In this document: positions 1 to 10,638 of the stretch, in pieces | Layout of the letters: every line of letters starts with the position of its first letter | Numbering within the stretch: the first letter of the stretch is position 1 | Assembly: GCA_009667805.1 (NCBI GenBank) | Contig: CM019075.1 | Coordinates: 15,751,493-15,815,492, forward strand | Length of the DNA stretch: 64,000 nucleotides | Source: Leptobrachium leishanense | Taxonomy: Eukaryota > Chordata > Amphibia > Anura > Megophryidae | Direction of reading: 5' to 3' | Made by a program: the position numbers and the translations under genes | The notes under the pieces: model-generated | The model's database searches: none | The model's input: the letters and a program-made list of their open reading frames with translations, nothing else | What the model was told of the DNA's origin: nothing

Positions 1-455
1 TTTTGATTCAGTTCGGCTCGATTCGTTTTTCGTGTACTTTTTTTCGGAATATCGACCATTTTTCGTATTTTCGTGCCACTTAGTTCGGTTTTCGTATCGA
101 CTTTTCGTGATTTCGGAAATTTTCGTTTTTCGGAATTGTACATGTTTTCGGAATTTCGACCATTTTTTGTATTTTCGTGTCACTCTGCTCGTTTTTTGTA
201 TCGACTTTTCGTAAGTTCGGAAATTTTCGTTTTTTCGGAACGTCTGTTCTCCTCGTTTCAAAGCAATAAATTTCGATTTGACACATTTCAAGTCCATTCG
301 AAAATTCCGAAAATATTTCGTTTCGGCTCGGAAAACTTTTCGGATCTGCCATTTTCGGATCTAAAAATTTTCGGAAATTCGGCCGCATCCGAAAACACGA
401 ATCGGGAAATTTCGTGAAAATTCCGAAATTCCGAAACCCGAAACGCACATCCCTA
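1..455. mobile_element. Non-autonomous hAT-like element, copy 1 (cut by window edge)
   Basis: AT-rich sequence full of TTTTCG and CGAAAA words. It ends in GCACATCCCTA and matches the elements at 3106-3652 and 31123-31569, which have perfect 8-bp target duplications. The left end lies outside the window. A module of about 100 bp beginning 'tttcggaat.tcgaccatttt' occurs twice, as in copy 2. No transposase is present; the reading frames here come from base bias. Confidence 0.8.
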
Positions 456-501
456 ATTTATTGTCATGAAACCAGATTCCTTATTTGTTTTCCCCCTATG
501 C

Positions 502-1163
502 TGTTAGGTACCAGCGTGGCAGGAAAGGTTATGAACCCAAAATGCAGTGGTGCAACGGAAACAAGGTGTGGGAAAATAGGGTTTTATTGTCAGGTTCAGG
601 TAAAATAATAAGTCCAGGTTATGCAGGGTGGTGGGCAGAACTTAAATGAGAGATCAGAGGGATATGCAATGTTGGGGACACAAAAGGATGCAGGAAACAC
701 AATACAGAGAGACACAGAAGGCAGATACACATAGGACAGGAAAAGGGCTGAATGGAATCTTGATTGCAGAGGAATTCAGGAGACAGATGATCAACGGGAA
801 ACCGGGTTTCAGGGGTCTTGGAAACAGTCTCTGGAAGACGCGGGATACTGGATGTAGGGGGTTCACGGGATAGTTTCTGGATGGCTGAGTATACAGAGGG
901 CACAGGATCACAGTCCACTTGGCTTACTGGCTTAGAGAAACTATAATGCAGAAGCATTGTCTTCTGGGTGCTCCACCCTTAAATAGCTGATCAAGCTGGT
1001 AATGGCAAGCACCTGTTGGACCTGCAGATTTGCAAGCAAGGCTGGACATTGGGAAAGCAGTTAGTGGAAGTGCTGCCCCGCAGTAAGGTTAACGCAGCAC
1101 CAGGTTTGCCTTTCTTACCACGGCTGCGGCGGGCTTTACGTGGGGTGCTGGGGGGTCCTGACA
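502..1163 (-). mobile_element. Probable 3' LTR of a Gypsy-like element
   Basis: Read on the minus strand, this begins TGTCAGGACC and ends ACCTAACA, giving TG...CA ends. A purine tract (minus-strand aaagggagggaa, 1164-1177) lies directly upstream, as expected for a polypurine tract next to a 3' LTR. A minus-strand AATAAA (about 583-592) and a TATTTAAG box (about 977-986) fit a promoter and polyadenylation signal. The partner LTR is not visible, so the left boundary is an estimate. Confidence 0.5.
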
Positions 1164-1177
1164 GTTCCCTCCCTTTA

Positions 1178-1480
1178 AGGCCACTCTCTGAGTGGCTCAG
1201 GCTTGACCACCAGCTGGGTAGTCCACTGTTGTGACCACTGCGGGACACTGGTCAGTGAAACCCGTCGTATGGGCTGTGCCGAAATCAGGGGGCATCACGA
1301 ACGTTCCTTGAACACTGTACGGGGTGGTCACACACACAGCTTCCTCCGGGATAGGTACCTCTTCTTCGTCGGCGGACTCTGGGGGTATCAAATCCAATAT
1401 ACAATCTTTGATAATAGAAACCTAATGAACGCTACATGCGATGCCTCCATGTCTTTCCTTAATGGTGGAATTTGGGTAAT
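1178..1480 (-). mobile_element. Remnant of LTR-element internal region
   Basis: This lies upstream (minus strand) of the polypurine tract. A 66-codon minus-strand frame at 1197-1397 is acidic at its start and ends 130 bp before the LTR, so it could be the tail of a Gypsy polyprotein. No catalytic motif is visible. Assignment rests on position only. Confidence 0.3.
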
Positions 1481-1499
1481 GATGTGAAGGAAGAATTAC

Positions 1500-1955
1500 T
1501 CTTTAATCCTGTCATCTGTCTACACCCACACGGCCAACTCGCGCCTCCAAGACTTCTCAAGGGCTGCTCGGGTGCTGTGGAATGACTTGCCTCGCCCTAT
1601 CAAACTCTCCCCTGAACTTCAGGCCTTCGAGAAATCCCCCAAAACCCATCTCTTCAGATTAGCGTACCCCATCACTGATGCAACTCATCCCTCTGCTCAC
1701 CTACTCACACATGATTGAAGCTGCTTCTATGGCCCCACCATTCCCAAACCACTGGCACTAATGATCCTGCCATCCAGTAAAACTCCCCTTGTCTTCCCCA
1801 ACCCCAATCCCTCTAGATTGTAAGCTCCTATGACCAGGGCCCTCTACTCCGATTGTTTCCATCCTACGTCTGTTTATCTGTATCTCGTTCCCTTTGGTTA
1901 TAGTAAAGCGCTGCGGAAGCTGTTGGCGCTATATAAATGATGACAATAATAGTAA
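1500..1955 (+). mobile_element. LINE 3' end (L2/CR1-group like)
   Basis: The plus strand encodes the typical end of an L2/CR1-group ORF2: a 'DFSRAARVLWNDLP' segment followed by 'THLFRLAYP' and a stop near 1717. The 3' UTR contains 'gattgtaagctcctatgacc' and ends in 'gcgctatataaatgatgaca', a simple-repeat-tailed terminus. Relatives of the same tail occur at 6421-6560 (minus), 21890-21975 and 22918-23050. It is 5'-truncated. Confidence 0.75.
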
Positions 1956-2330
1956 TATTTTTAATATTTTTAGACAACGTGTGACTATTAAGACCAAAGT
2001 AAATATGTTTCCGTGTATCTGTTCAATGAATAAACACGTATCTTCATCTAAATATTTACAGTGAAGCTCATTCTTATGGGATGTGATGTTGCGGCAAATT
2101 GCACCTTGGTGGGTTTCATTGTACCAGCTTGGGACTGACTCGAGCCTTGGGGACTCCTGTCAACACCCGGTCTCCTATGAACTAATATTTTCTTAACATA
2201 GTAATTACCCGTGTTGTCTGAGGTGTGTGGGACATACAGTGCCACAGGGCTGTCTGGATAACTATTAATTAAGGGATAAATGCCTAGTAAGTTACATGCT
2301 TATTAAAGGTAACCTGAAGCCGCCACTCAC
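1956..2330. other. No feature recognised
   Basis: AT-rich intergenic sequence. I see no coding motif, terminal repeat or array. Confidence 0.5.
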
Positions 2331-2334
2331 TGGC

Positions 2335-2905
2335 AACGCATATGGAACAAAGATAATGAAAGTGGATGGGCGTACCACAAAGCTCCACAGCAATAAAACT
2401 CAAACACATTCAACATTACTGTGAGTTTCACTGCTGGGGAGCTCTGTGATACGCCCACACACATCAACATTATTCTACAATATATAAGATCTCCGCAGCA
2501 ATAAAGTTCACAGTAATGTGCAGTGTGTATGAGCATCATATCAATAAAATTCATGCACACCGCCCATTACTGTGAGTTTAATTGCTGTGGAGCTCTTTGC
2601 TGTGCTCATACACACACACTCTGCACATTACTGTGAGTTTTACTCTGTGATACACCCACACACATCAACATTATTCTACAGTATATAATATCTCCGCAGC
2701 AATAAAGTTCACAGTAATGTGCAGTGTGTATGAGTGTATCAGAGCACCATATCAATAAAACTCATGCACACCGCCCATTACTGTGAGTTTAATTGCGGTG
2801 GAGCTCTGTGCTATGCTCATACACACACACACACTGCACATTACAGTGAGTTTTATTGTGTGATTTGCGGCACTGTGTCACTGTGCCTCGATGTGTGTAG
2901 GTGGT
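2335..2905. repeat. Imperfect tandem and inverted repeat block
   Basis: Units of 'cattactgtgagtttaattgc.gtggagctctgtg' alternate with their reverse complement ('agctccacagcaataaaactcacagtaatg'), so the block can fold on itself. CA runs separate the units. Related sequence occurs at 17176-17310 and in the 37/40-bp arrays at 16744-17115 and 19829-20300, which share the 'gcacattactgt...agctctg.gatac' core. Confidence 0.8.
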
Positions 2906-3105
2906 TAGGTAATCTGAGTTATGCATGAATAATGTTATTGGGAGTAAAAAACACACTCTAAAGCGCAAACGGATACCTGTAAGGTAGGATAGTTGTCTAT
3001 GTACACGCAGAACAGTGGGTGTTATTGATCTCACTTTGTGGAAAAATTTTGAAACAGGATGGCATATAACACATATTTGGTGATATTTATAAAAGACAGC
3101 TAAAG

Positions 3106-3652
3106 TAGGCTTGTGCACCGATTTTTTTTTTCGGTTCGATTCAATTTTTCGGATTTTTAAAATTTTCGATTCGGCTCGTTTCGACCGATTTCTGTTTCGA
3201 TTCGGTTCGGCTCGACTCGTTTTTCGCGTACATTTTTTTTTCGGAATTTCGACCATTTTTCGTATTTTTCGTGTCACTTAGCTCGTTTTTGTATCGACTT
3301 TTCGTATTTTCGGAAATTTTCGTTTTTCGGAATTGTAAATGGTTTCGGAATATCAACCATTTTTCGTATTTTCGTGTCACTTAGCTCGTTTTTGTATCGA
3401 CTTTTCGTATTTTCGGAAATTTTCGTTTTTTTCGGAACGTCTGTTCTCCTCGTTTCAAAGCAATAAATTTCGATTTGACACATTTCAAGTACATTCGAAA
3501 ATTCCGAAAATATTTAGTTTCGGCTCGGAAAACTTTTCAGATCTGCCATTTTCGGATCTAAAAATTTTCGGAAAATCGGCCGCATCCGAAAACACGAATC
3601 GGGAAATTTCGTGAAAATTCCGAAATTCCGAAACCCGAAACGCACATCCTTA
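3106..3652. mobile_element. Non-autonomous hAT-like element, copy 2
   Basis: Begins TAGGCTTGTGC and ends GCACATCCTTA, an imperfect terminal inverted repeat of the TAGGGATGTGC type. It is flanked by a perfect 8-bp target duplication, AGCTAAAG (3098-3105 and 3653-3660). It is 547 bp, against 447 bp for copy 3. The extra length is a second copy of a module of about 100 bp ending 'gtatcgacttttcg'. No transposase. Confidence 0.92.
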
Positions 3653-3660
3653 AGCTAAAG

Positions 3661-4140
3661 TCTATAATAAATGTTGCATAGAAGTAGTCCAAAGTGTGCA
3701 TTGCACCATATATTGTGTCGAAGGGTACTCGGTGATGTATTTTCTGAGCAGGTGAACCTTTAACTCTTGTAGGTATATTTGTCCATGTTTGGGAGTCTTT
3801 GGGATTCGTTTATCTCAAAAAGAGCAGAAAACAGTATTGCCCAGGCGGTTCAAGCCAACAAGTCAAAAATAAGCATATTGTATCCAACTCACAATGGTGG
3901 AGCCCTTCTGTTTGCTCTGTAGGTAGCGTAGTGTGTCAGCTTATTAAGGAGTGACACTGTCCTCTATTCTGGGTAGTCTACAGTATTTCAATGTCCCTCA
4001 TGGAGAAATGGTGACAGAGACAATCTCATAGTGCAGTAATCTCATAGTGTGGTATGTTAATGCATCCTCTTTCGGACTGTATAGCACACAAAATGTAAAA
4101 TCCTGCTTACCTGGTTTAGTTTAGAGTCTAGTATGAAGTG
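3661..4140. other. No feature recognised
   Basis: Unique-looking sequence with no open frame of note, no terminal repeats and no periodicity. A G run at 4159-4168 precedes the array that follows. Confidence 0.5.
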
Positions 4141-4184
4141 CCTTGGCAAACTCTTTCGGGGGGGGGGGTTGCCATCCCTTCCTC

Positions 4185-4912
4185 ACAATGTCTTTGTGGG
4201 TGATCTGTCTGTGAGAGAGCGTGAGTGAGTCAGTGGGTGAGTGTGTGTGAGCAGGTGAGTGTGTGAGCAAGTCAGAGGGTGAGTGTGTGAGTGTTTCAGT
4301 GAGTGTGTGAGCGAGTTGGCAGGTGAGTGTGAGCGAGTCAGCGGGCAGTGTGTGATTGAGTCAGTGTGTGAGTGTTTCAGTGCGTGTGTGAGTTAGCGGG
4401 TGAGTGTGTGAGTCAGGGGGGAGTGTGTGAGTGAGTCAGGGGGAGTGTGTGAGGGAGTCAGCGGGTGAGTGTGTGAAGGAGTCAGTGAGTGTGTGAGAGT
4501 GTCACTGGGTGAGAGGGAATCAGCGGGTGAGTGTGTGTGCGAGTCAATGGGTGAGTGTGTGAGCGAGTCAGCGAGTGAGTGTGTGAGCGAGTCAGCAGGT
4601 GAGTGTCAAAGAGCAGAATGAAACACACACAATGAAACACAATTCAGAAGCATTGGTTCCTGGGAGTAGCTCCTATTTATGGAGGCTACTCAGGTGGAGA
4701 TGAGCCACACCTGGTGCTCCTAGGAATCCAGGCAACAAATGAGAAAAAAGGGTTTGGCTGGAGCTAGGTCAGTGAATCCTGGGAGATGCTGGTCGTCCAG
4801 CGGGCATAAGAAGAGAGTGTGTGATTGTGTGTGCGAGTCAGCAGGGGAGTGTGTGAGCGAGTCAGCAACGGGTGAGTGTGTGAGGGAGTCTGCGGGTGAG
4901 TGTGTGAGTGAT
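4185..4912. repeat. GTGAGTGT/GAGTCAGC minisatellite, interrupted
   Basis: Irregular units of 'gtgagtgtgtgagcgagtcagcgg' (about 18-36 bp) run from 4185 to about 4615 and again from about 4815 to 4912, then resume after the insertion at 4913-6302. The segment at about 4620-4815 is unlike the array. It carries 'cagaagcattg' and a 'ctcctatttat' stretch, also seen in the LTR at 502-1163, so it is probably an LTR fragment. Confidence 0.85.
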
Positions 4913-6302
4913 CAGGGCCTGCGCTAGCGTAAGGCGGCACAGGCGGCCGCCTTACTATCTGGCTTCCTGACAGTTTGAGGGGGCGGAATTCCCCGGCCCT
5001 GAGCGCCGCCATCTTGGTCGGCCGGGGAGACCCGGCGCAGCGCTAGGGGCCGAACCACCTGACCAGCGCCGCGCGCGATCTCGCGAGAACGCGGCTGCGC
5101 TGGTCATGTGGTTCCCACCCGGCGAGCGGAAAAGCTGCATCATGTCAGCGGCCGCTCGCCACCATGGAAGAGGAACGCCGGCGGAGCCTGGGGGGGCCTG
5201 GCAGCAGATGAGAGCTGGGGCAGATATATCCATATGCGAGCTGGGGGCAAATATCTCCATATCAGCTGGGGCAATATATACCCATGTAATCTGGAGGCAA
5301 ATATATCCATGAGTTGGGAGCAAATATATCCACATGTGATCTGGGGGCAAATATATCCATGAGTTGGGGGCAAATATATCCACATGTGAGCTGGGGGCAA
5401 ATATATCCACATGTGATCTGGGGCAAATATATCCATGAGTTGGGGGCAAATATATCCATGAGCTGGGGGCAAATATATCCATGAGTTGGGGGCAAATATA
5501 TCCACATGTGATCTGGGGCAAATATACCCATATGAGCTGGGGGCAAATATACCCATATGAGCTGGGGCAATATATACCCATGTAATCTGGGGGCAAATAT
5601 ATCTACATGTGATCTGGGGCAAATATATCCACATGTGAGCTGGGGGCAAATATATCCATTAGTTGGGACAAATATATCCATATGTGAGCTGGAGCAAATA
5701 TATCCACATGTGATCTGGGGGCAAATATATCCATGAGTTGGGGGCAAATATATCCACATGTGAGCTGGGGCAAATATATCCATGAGTTGGGGGCAAATAT
5801 ATCCACATGTGATCTGGGGGCAAATATACCCATATGAGCTGAGGGCAAATATTTCCATATGAGCTGGGGCAAATATTTCCATATGAGCTGGTGCAAATAT
5901 CTCCATATGAGCTGGGGCAATATATACCTATGTAATCTGGGGCAAATATATCTACATATGATCTGGAGGCCAATATATCCACATGTGAGCTGGGTCAAAT
6001 ATATCCATGAGCTGGGGGCAAATATATCCATGAGTTTGGGGCAAATATATCCACATGTGAGCTGGGGGCAAATATATCCATGAGTTGGGGGCAAATATAT
6101 CCACATGTGAGCTGGGGGCAAATATATCCATGAGTTGGGGGCAAATATACCCATATGAGCAACCCTAGTGTGTGTATATATGTATGTGTATATATAGAGA
6201 TTATCATGGCACCTCTATCCTGATTGGCTTGACATGACACGGATGGGGGGGCACCAAAATGCACCTTCGCCTGACTAGACAAAAATGCTTGCACCGGCCC
6301 TG
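4913..6302. mobile_element. Non-autonomous hAT-like element carrying a minisatellite
   Basis: Termini CAGGGCCTGCGCTAGC and (reverse complement of the right end) CAGGGCCGGTGCAAGC form a terminal inverted repeat. The element is flanked by a perfect 8-bp target duplication, TGAGTGAT (4905-4912 and 6303-6310), inside the GTGAGT array. Left part GC-rich, middle filled by a tandem array, right part unique. There is no transposase, so it was mobilised in trans. Confidence 0.92.
5215..6165. repeat. Minisatellite 'gggggcaaatatatccatgagttg'
   Basis: Alternating variants of about 24-28 bp ('caaatatatccatgagttgg', '...ccacatgtgagctgg', '...cccatatgagctgg') fill the centre of the hAT-like element at 4913-6302. 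The long minus-strand frames here (IFAP and YICPQ repeats) are by-products of the repeat. Confidence 0.95.
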
Positions 6303-6420
6303 TGAGTGATTCAGAGGGTGAGTGTGTTTTGCTTTCACAGTTTCAGAGATGCTAATGTTCAGTTCCTCGGTTGCTCCAGTCTGAAGTCCTGAACTGCACA
6401 GATGTTAGTTCATACAGTCA

Positions 6421-6560
6421 CAGGTATTTATAAAGTGCTAGCAAGTTCCGTAGCGCTGTACAATGGGAGAGGCAGAATAACAAATGTCCATACAAGTTAA
6501 ACACACAGAACAGTAGGAGAGAGGACCCTGCCCAAGAGCTTACAATCTGAGAGGAGAGGG
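6421..6560 (-). mobile_element. LINE 3' tail fragment
   Basis: On the minus strand this reads 'cagattgtaagctcttgggc...gtacagcgctacggaacttg...tttataaata', the same 3' UTR arrangement as the LINE end at 1815-1955. No coding part remains. Confidence 0.7.
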
Positions 6561-6950
6561 GTGACACTAGGAGAGACCGTGAGAGTAATAGCCGAGTATG
6601 TGAAGTAGTGGGGTGCAAGAAGGGCTGTGGGCAAGATGGAGCAAGAAATGTAGTTCATGTGAAGCTTTGATGGGTGCAATAGTGGGTGGAGCAGTGGGTG
6701 GGGAGGAGGCGGGGCACATCCAGGAAGCAGGCGCTGAAGGAACACCCCTAGCTGAGGGGCGTCGCCAGAGAAGATGAAATGACATAGTTTAAAGTAAGAA
6801 AATAAAAAAAACTACACATTTTTAAAACTTATTGATTTATTCTATTTGTCTATAGGTATAAAAGTGTTTAAATGTCAATTTAAAAAAAATATTTCTAGAC
6901 CTGCATATCCCTTTAAGCCCAACAGGTAGAGTATGAACCCTAGAGAGAAA
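6561..6950. other. No feature recognised
   Basis: Purine-rich to about 6780, then AT-rich. No gene or repeat structure is visible. Confidence 0.45.
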
Positions 6951-6952
6951 CA

Positions 6953-7035
6953 TGCAGGGTTATTCAGAGAGCATCGAAATGTTGCCGCCCAACCTACCGA
7001 ACAGCCGCCGCTAAGTCGCCAGACAGCTGCTGCAA
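6953..7035. mobile_element. Left end of a CAGGGTTATTC-family element
   Basis: 'cagggttattcagagagc' followed by 'atcgaaatgttgccg' matches the reverse complement of the right end at about 25200-25252 and the termini at 26495 and 27415. The 30-bp array starts directly inside this end, so the array appears to have grown within a member of this family. I could not place the right end. Confidence 0.6.
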
Positions 7036-8438
7036 ACCCGCAGGACAGCCACCAAGACCCAAGAGCCTGGGCAGCGTCACTGCGGGACCCAAGAGCCTGC
7101 GCAGGGTCACTGCAACACCCAAGAGCTTGGGCAGCGTCATTGCGGGACACAAGAGTCTAGACAGCGTCACTGGGGGACCCAAGAGCTTGGGCAGCGTCAT
7201 TGCGGGACACAAGAGTCTAGACAGCGTCACTGGGGGACCCAAGAGCTTGGACAGCGTCACTGTGGGACCCAAGAGCCTGGGCAGTGTCACTGCAACATCC
7301 AAGAGCTTGGCCAGCATCCCTGCAGGACCCAAGAGCCTAGACAGCATCAGTGCGGGATCCAAGAGCCTGGACAGCGTCACTGCGGGACCCAAGAGCCTGG
7401 AGCCTGGACAGCGTCACTGCGGGATCCAAAAGCCTGGACAGCATCCCTGCAGGACCCAAGAGCCTGGACAGTGTCACTGCGGGACCCAAGAGCCTGGACA
7501 GCATCACTGCGGGACCCAAAAGCCTGGACAGCATCCCTGCAGGACCCAAGAGCCTGGACAGTGTCACTGCGGGACCCAAGAGCCTGGACAGCGTCACTGC
7601 AGGACCCAAGAGCCTGGGCAGGGTCACTGCGGGGCACAAGAGCCTGGGCAATGTCACTGCGGGACACAAGAGCCTGGACAGTGTCACTGCGAGACCCAAG
7701 AGCCAGGGCAGGGTCACTGCGGGACCCAAGAGACAGGGCAGGGTCACTGCGGGACCCAAGAGCCTGGACAACATCACTGCGGGACCCAAGAGCCTGGGCA
7801 GCATCAGTGCGGGACCCAAGAGCCTGGGCAGCATCACTGCGGGACCCAAGAGCCTGGAAAACGTCACTGTGGGACCCAAGAGCCTGGGCAGTGTCACTGC
7901 GGGACTCAAGAGCCTGGACAGCGTCACTGCGGGATCCAAGAGCCTGGGCAGCATCCCTGCGAGATCCAAGAGCCTGGACAGCGTCACTGCAGGACCCAAG
8001 AGCCTGGACAGCCTCACTGCGGGATTCAAGAGCCTGGGCAGCATCCCTGCGAGATCCAAGAGCCTGGACAGCGTCACTGCGGGACCCAACAGCCTGGATA
8101 GCATCACTGCGGGACCCAAGAGCCTGGACAGCGTCACTGCGGGATCCAAGAGCCTGGACAGCGTCACTGCGGGACACAAGAGCCTGGACAGCGTCACTGC
8201 GGGACCCGAGAGCCTGGACAGCATCACTGCGGGACCCAAGAGCCTGGGCAGCGTCACTGCGGGACCCAAGAGCCTGGACAGCGTCACTGCGGGATCCAAG
8301 AGCCTGGACAGCATCACTGCAGGATCCAAGAGCCTGGGCAGCATCCCTGCGAGATTCAAGAGCCTGGACAGCGTCACTGCGGGACACAAGAGCCTGGACA
8401 GCGTCACTGCGGGACCCAAGAGCCTGGACAGCGTCACT
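7036..8438. repeat. 30-bp minisatellite, left block
   Basis: About 47 copies of a 30-bp unit, 'gcgtcactgcgggacccaag' followed by 'agcctggaca'. Because 30 is divisible by three, long frames run through it on both strands (up to 399 codons); these are not genes. The array stops abruptly at the hAT-like insertion and resumes at 20353. Confidence 0.97.
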
Positions 8439-9198
8439 CAGTGCCGGACTGGCCTACCGGCAGTGCGGCGTCCAGCCAGGCCGGCCCATGGGTTAAGCAC
8501 TGCCTGGCCGCCGCGGCCATCTTGTGTGTTGCTGGGGAGGTGGAGCTGATTGATTTGCCCTCTGAAATGCAGGCTGCCTGCGGTGCGGCTGCCGGCCCCC
8601 TCTTTGTGAGTGAGTGAGGAGGGGCCGGGCTGACAGCCGCTGCAGTGTGCGTGCCTCCTTCACAAGGTGGGGAATGGCACTCACGCTGCATTGGCGCCAC
8701 CCTCCTCACCTATGTAGCAGTATTGCGCAGGCGCAGAACGGGTCCCCTCGAGTCACATGTGAGATGAGGTGAGGCCAGGCCAGCAGCCGCTCGCTCAGCT
8801 CCCGAGTCCGTCCCGTTTTCATGGCTGGCGCAGGACACAGTGCCGCCGGGCCGCTGCCGGAGTCAGGACTGGGTCTTCAAGGATTCCCTACTCTCTCATC
8901 ACGAGAGTACGACAGCCGTCAGGTAAAAACCAGAAACAGGTGTTTCCCTGCACAAGGAAACAGGTGTGTCCCTCTGTCTGGCGCTAGTGTTATTTTTAAC
9001 AGCTGCAGGCATCCCCCCCACAGGGCCCACATCATCGGTTGAATGCGGGGTGGTAGAAAAAAGTGAAGTAACTGCTGGGGGCTAATATAAAATGTAATAA
9101 GCTGACTCTGAGGGGAGAAGAATGTGTGCTGGGGGGGTCAAAATAATTTGAGGGGCCTGCTGGAGGTGTAATAAGGCTGTGCAGCTCTGTGATACACT

Positions 9199-9532
9199 TG
9201 TAGCGCTGGTTTTAAATCCCCTGCCGTGTAGTACTTATTTTTGGCCACCGGAGGGAGACAAGCGCGATGTGAGACACTGAACATTGGGACTACATTTCCC
9301 GGCATGCTTTGCGGGCGGGGACAGTAAGTGGGTGGGGGAGAGACGCTGACATCCTGAGCCTCGTGGAAAGAGCTGGCTGAGCGCGCCTAGGAGTGAGAGA
9401 AGCAAGACGCAGTGTAGCTGAACTGGACAGTGACCAGGCCGGAACGCAGGTGGGGCCTGACAGAGCTGGAGACTGGGTTTTCCGCCTTTATCTGTGAAGA
9501 CCCAGTGATCCATCACAGTAACCTGAGCTGAT
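9199..9532 (+). repeat. 5' LTR of the PNMA-type Gypsy element
   Basis: 334 bp beginning TGTAGCGCTGG and ending GAGCTGAT. The end is fixed by where similarity to the 3' LTR stops and by the ACACT duplication. The ...AT end, rather than ...CA, is unusual for a Gypsy LTR. No obvious tRNA primer site touches the LTR; the first TGG lies 11 bases inside, at 9544. Confidence 0.88.
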
Positions 9533-10290
9533 ACCGAGTGAGCTGGAGGACCCCGAGTTAGGAGGACCGCAGATTGATCCAAGAGGGAGTGCAGGCGGTG
9601 AGCTGGACTACTGAGGCAGATACAGACAAGCCAGACAGCGGAGCCGGTGACACAGAGAACCCCAGTCAAAATCGAGCGGAGAGACGTCCTGGGTCGAGCG
9701 GAGCACAGAGTATCTGGCGGATGGGTGAGAGGCCTTCCAGGCCGTTGTGAAAATCTAAAGCACGCTGCAGTTTGTTTCAAAACCCACAGGGCCCCAACTT
9801 GACTAGTCGAAGATACCTCATAAATAATTCACTGGCTATTTGAATATTGTACCCGCGTACCAATACACTCACACACATACACTCTTTGGGACATAACCTG
9901 TACGGGACTCACTCCCCAACCACAAAGGGGGTTAAAGATATACTTTTCTCTTTTCCGCTGCGCGTTTCTCGCATCACGAAGCCTTGTATTTCTTTTCCGC
10001 TGTGCGTTTCACGCATTACGAAGCCTTGTATTTCTTTTCCGCTGCGCGTTTCCCGCATTACGAAGTACTGTAAATATATATATATACCGTGTTACTCATT
10101 ATATGCCAGTTTATCCAGTAAACTATATAATTTATAAAATCCACGACGGTGCTGGAGTATATTTATTCCCTAGTGCGGGGAGACTGACCCGAGGTTCTAT
10201 TTCAGCGGCTCCTCCGGGAGTGAGCGCTACACGTGGGGGGCTCGTTTCCGGGATCCAGTCTCTGGAAAAACCGCATTTAAAGGGTTAAAT
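9533..10290 (+). promoter_or_regulatory. Long 5' leader of the Gypsy element with a 3 x 42-bp repeat
   Basis: About 758 bp between LTR and gag with no long open frame. Three tandem 42-bp units starting 'ttttccgctg' and containing 'cattacgaag' lie at 9951, 9993 and 10035. Such leaders usually hold packaging signals; that role is inferred here. Confidence 0.6.
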
Positions 10291-10638
10291 ATGGATCCAG
10301 ACACTGCTGCCAAGTGGTGTGAGGAGCACAGTAGTCAGTTAGAATTGTGTATAGTCATGGATATTCCTGCAGACACTTGGGCCGAAGATCAGATTCGCCA
10401 GGCCGTGGCCGCGCTGACACCAGATCATTGGGAGTTAATCCTGGACATTAAAGAGAACCCAGATACCTCTCACACGTATGTTCTTTTTGAGTGGAGAAAG
10501 GGTGTTCCAGTGTGTTTTCAGGGCGCGAGCGTGAAGCTGACCGATGAGGTGGAAGTCCAACTGATTCAGCCAAGTGCGCCACGTGGCGAATCCGCGAGTG
10601 TTCCCGCGCGCCAGTCCGTTGGCCATGATCGGGCCTGA
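10291..10638 (+). CDS. gag: PNMA-like N-terminal Gag domain (gag, first frame)
   Basis: A 115-codon frame starting MDPDTAAKWCEEHS at the first ATG after the leader. The arrangement (an N-terminal WC segment, then 'VMDIPADTWAEDQIRQ', then a short beta-rich stretch with 'YVLFEWRKG') resembles the RRM-like N-terminus of vertebrate PNMA (paraneoplastic Ma) proteins, which derive from a Ty3/Gypsy Gag. The match is from memory of the family, not from a search. The frame ends at 10638 and overlaps the next gag frame by about 65 bases, one frame apart, so the N-terminal domain is now split from the capsid part. This is probably an acquired frameshift. Confidence 0.75.
   Translation: MDPDTAAKWCEEHSSQLELCIVMDIPADTWAEDQIRQAVAALTPDHWELILDIKENPDTSHTYVLFEWRKGVPVCFQGASVKLTDEVEVQLIQPSAPRGESASVPARQSVGHDRA

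Noticed and set aside
5140..6294. Several minus-strand frames of 100-214 codons with IFAP/YICPQ repeats
   Set aside because: Artefacts of the minisatellite in the hAT-like element at 4913-6302. Overlapping frames show the same repeats out of phase.
7036..8438. CRISPR-like array
   Set aside because: Direct tandem repeats without unique spacers, in a vertebrate genome. The same applies to every array in the window.
7127..8549. Long frames of 324-399 codons on both strands
   Set aside because: They run through the 30-bp array in every frame without stops because 30 is a multiple of three. There is no domain and the frames begin and end with the array.
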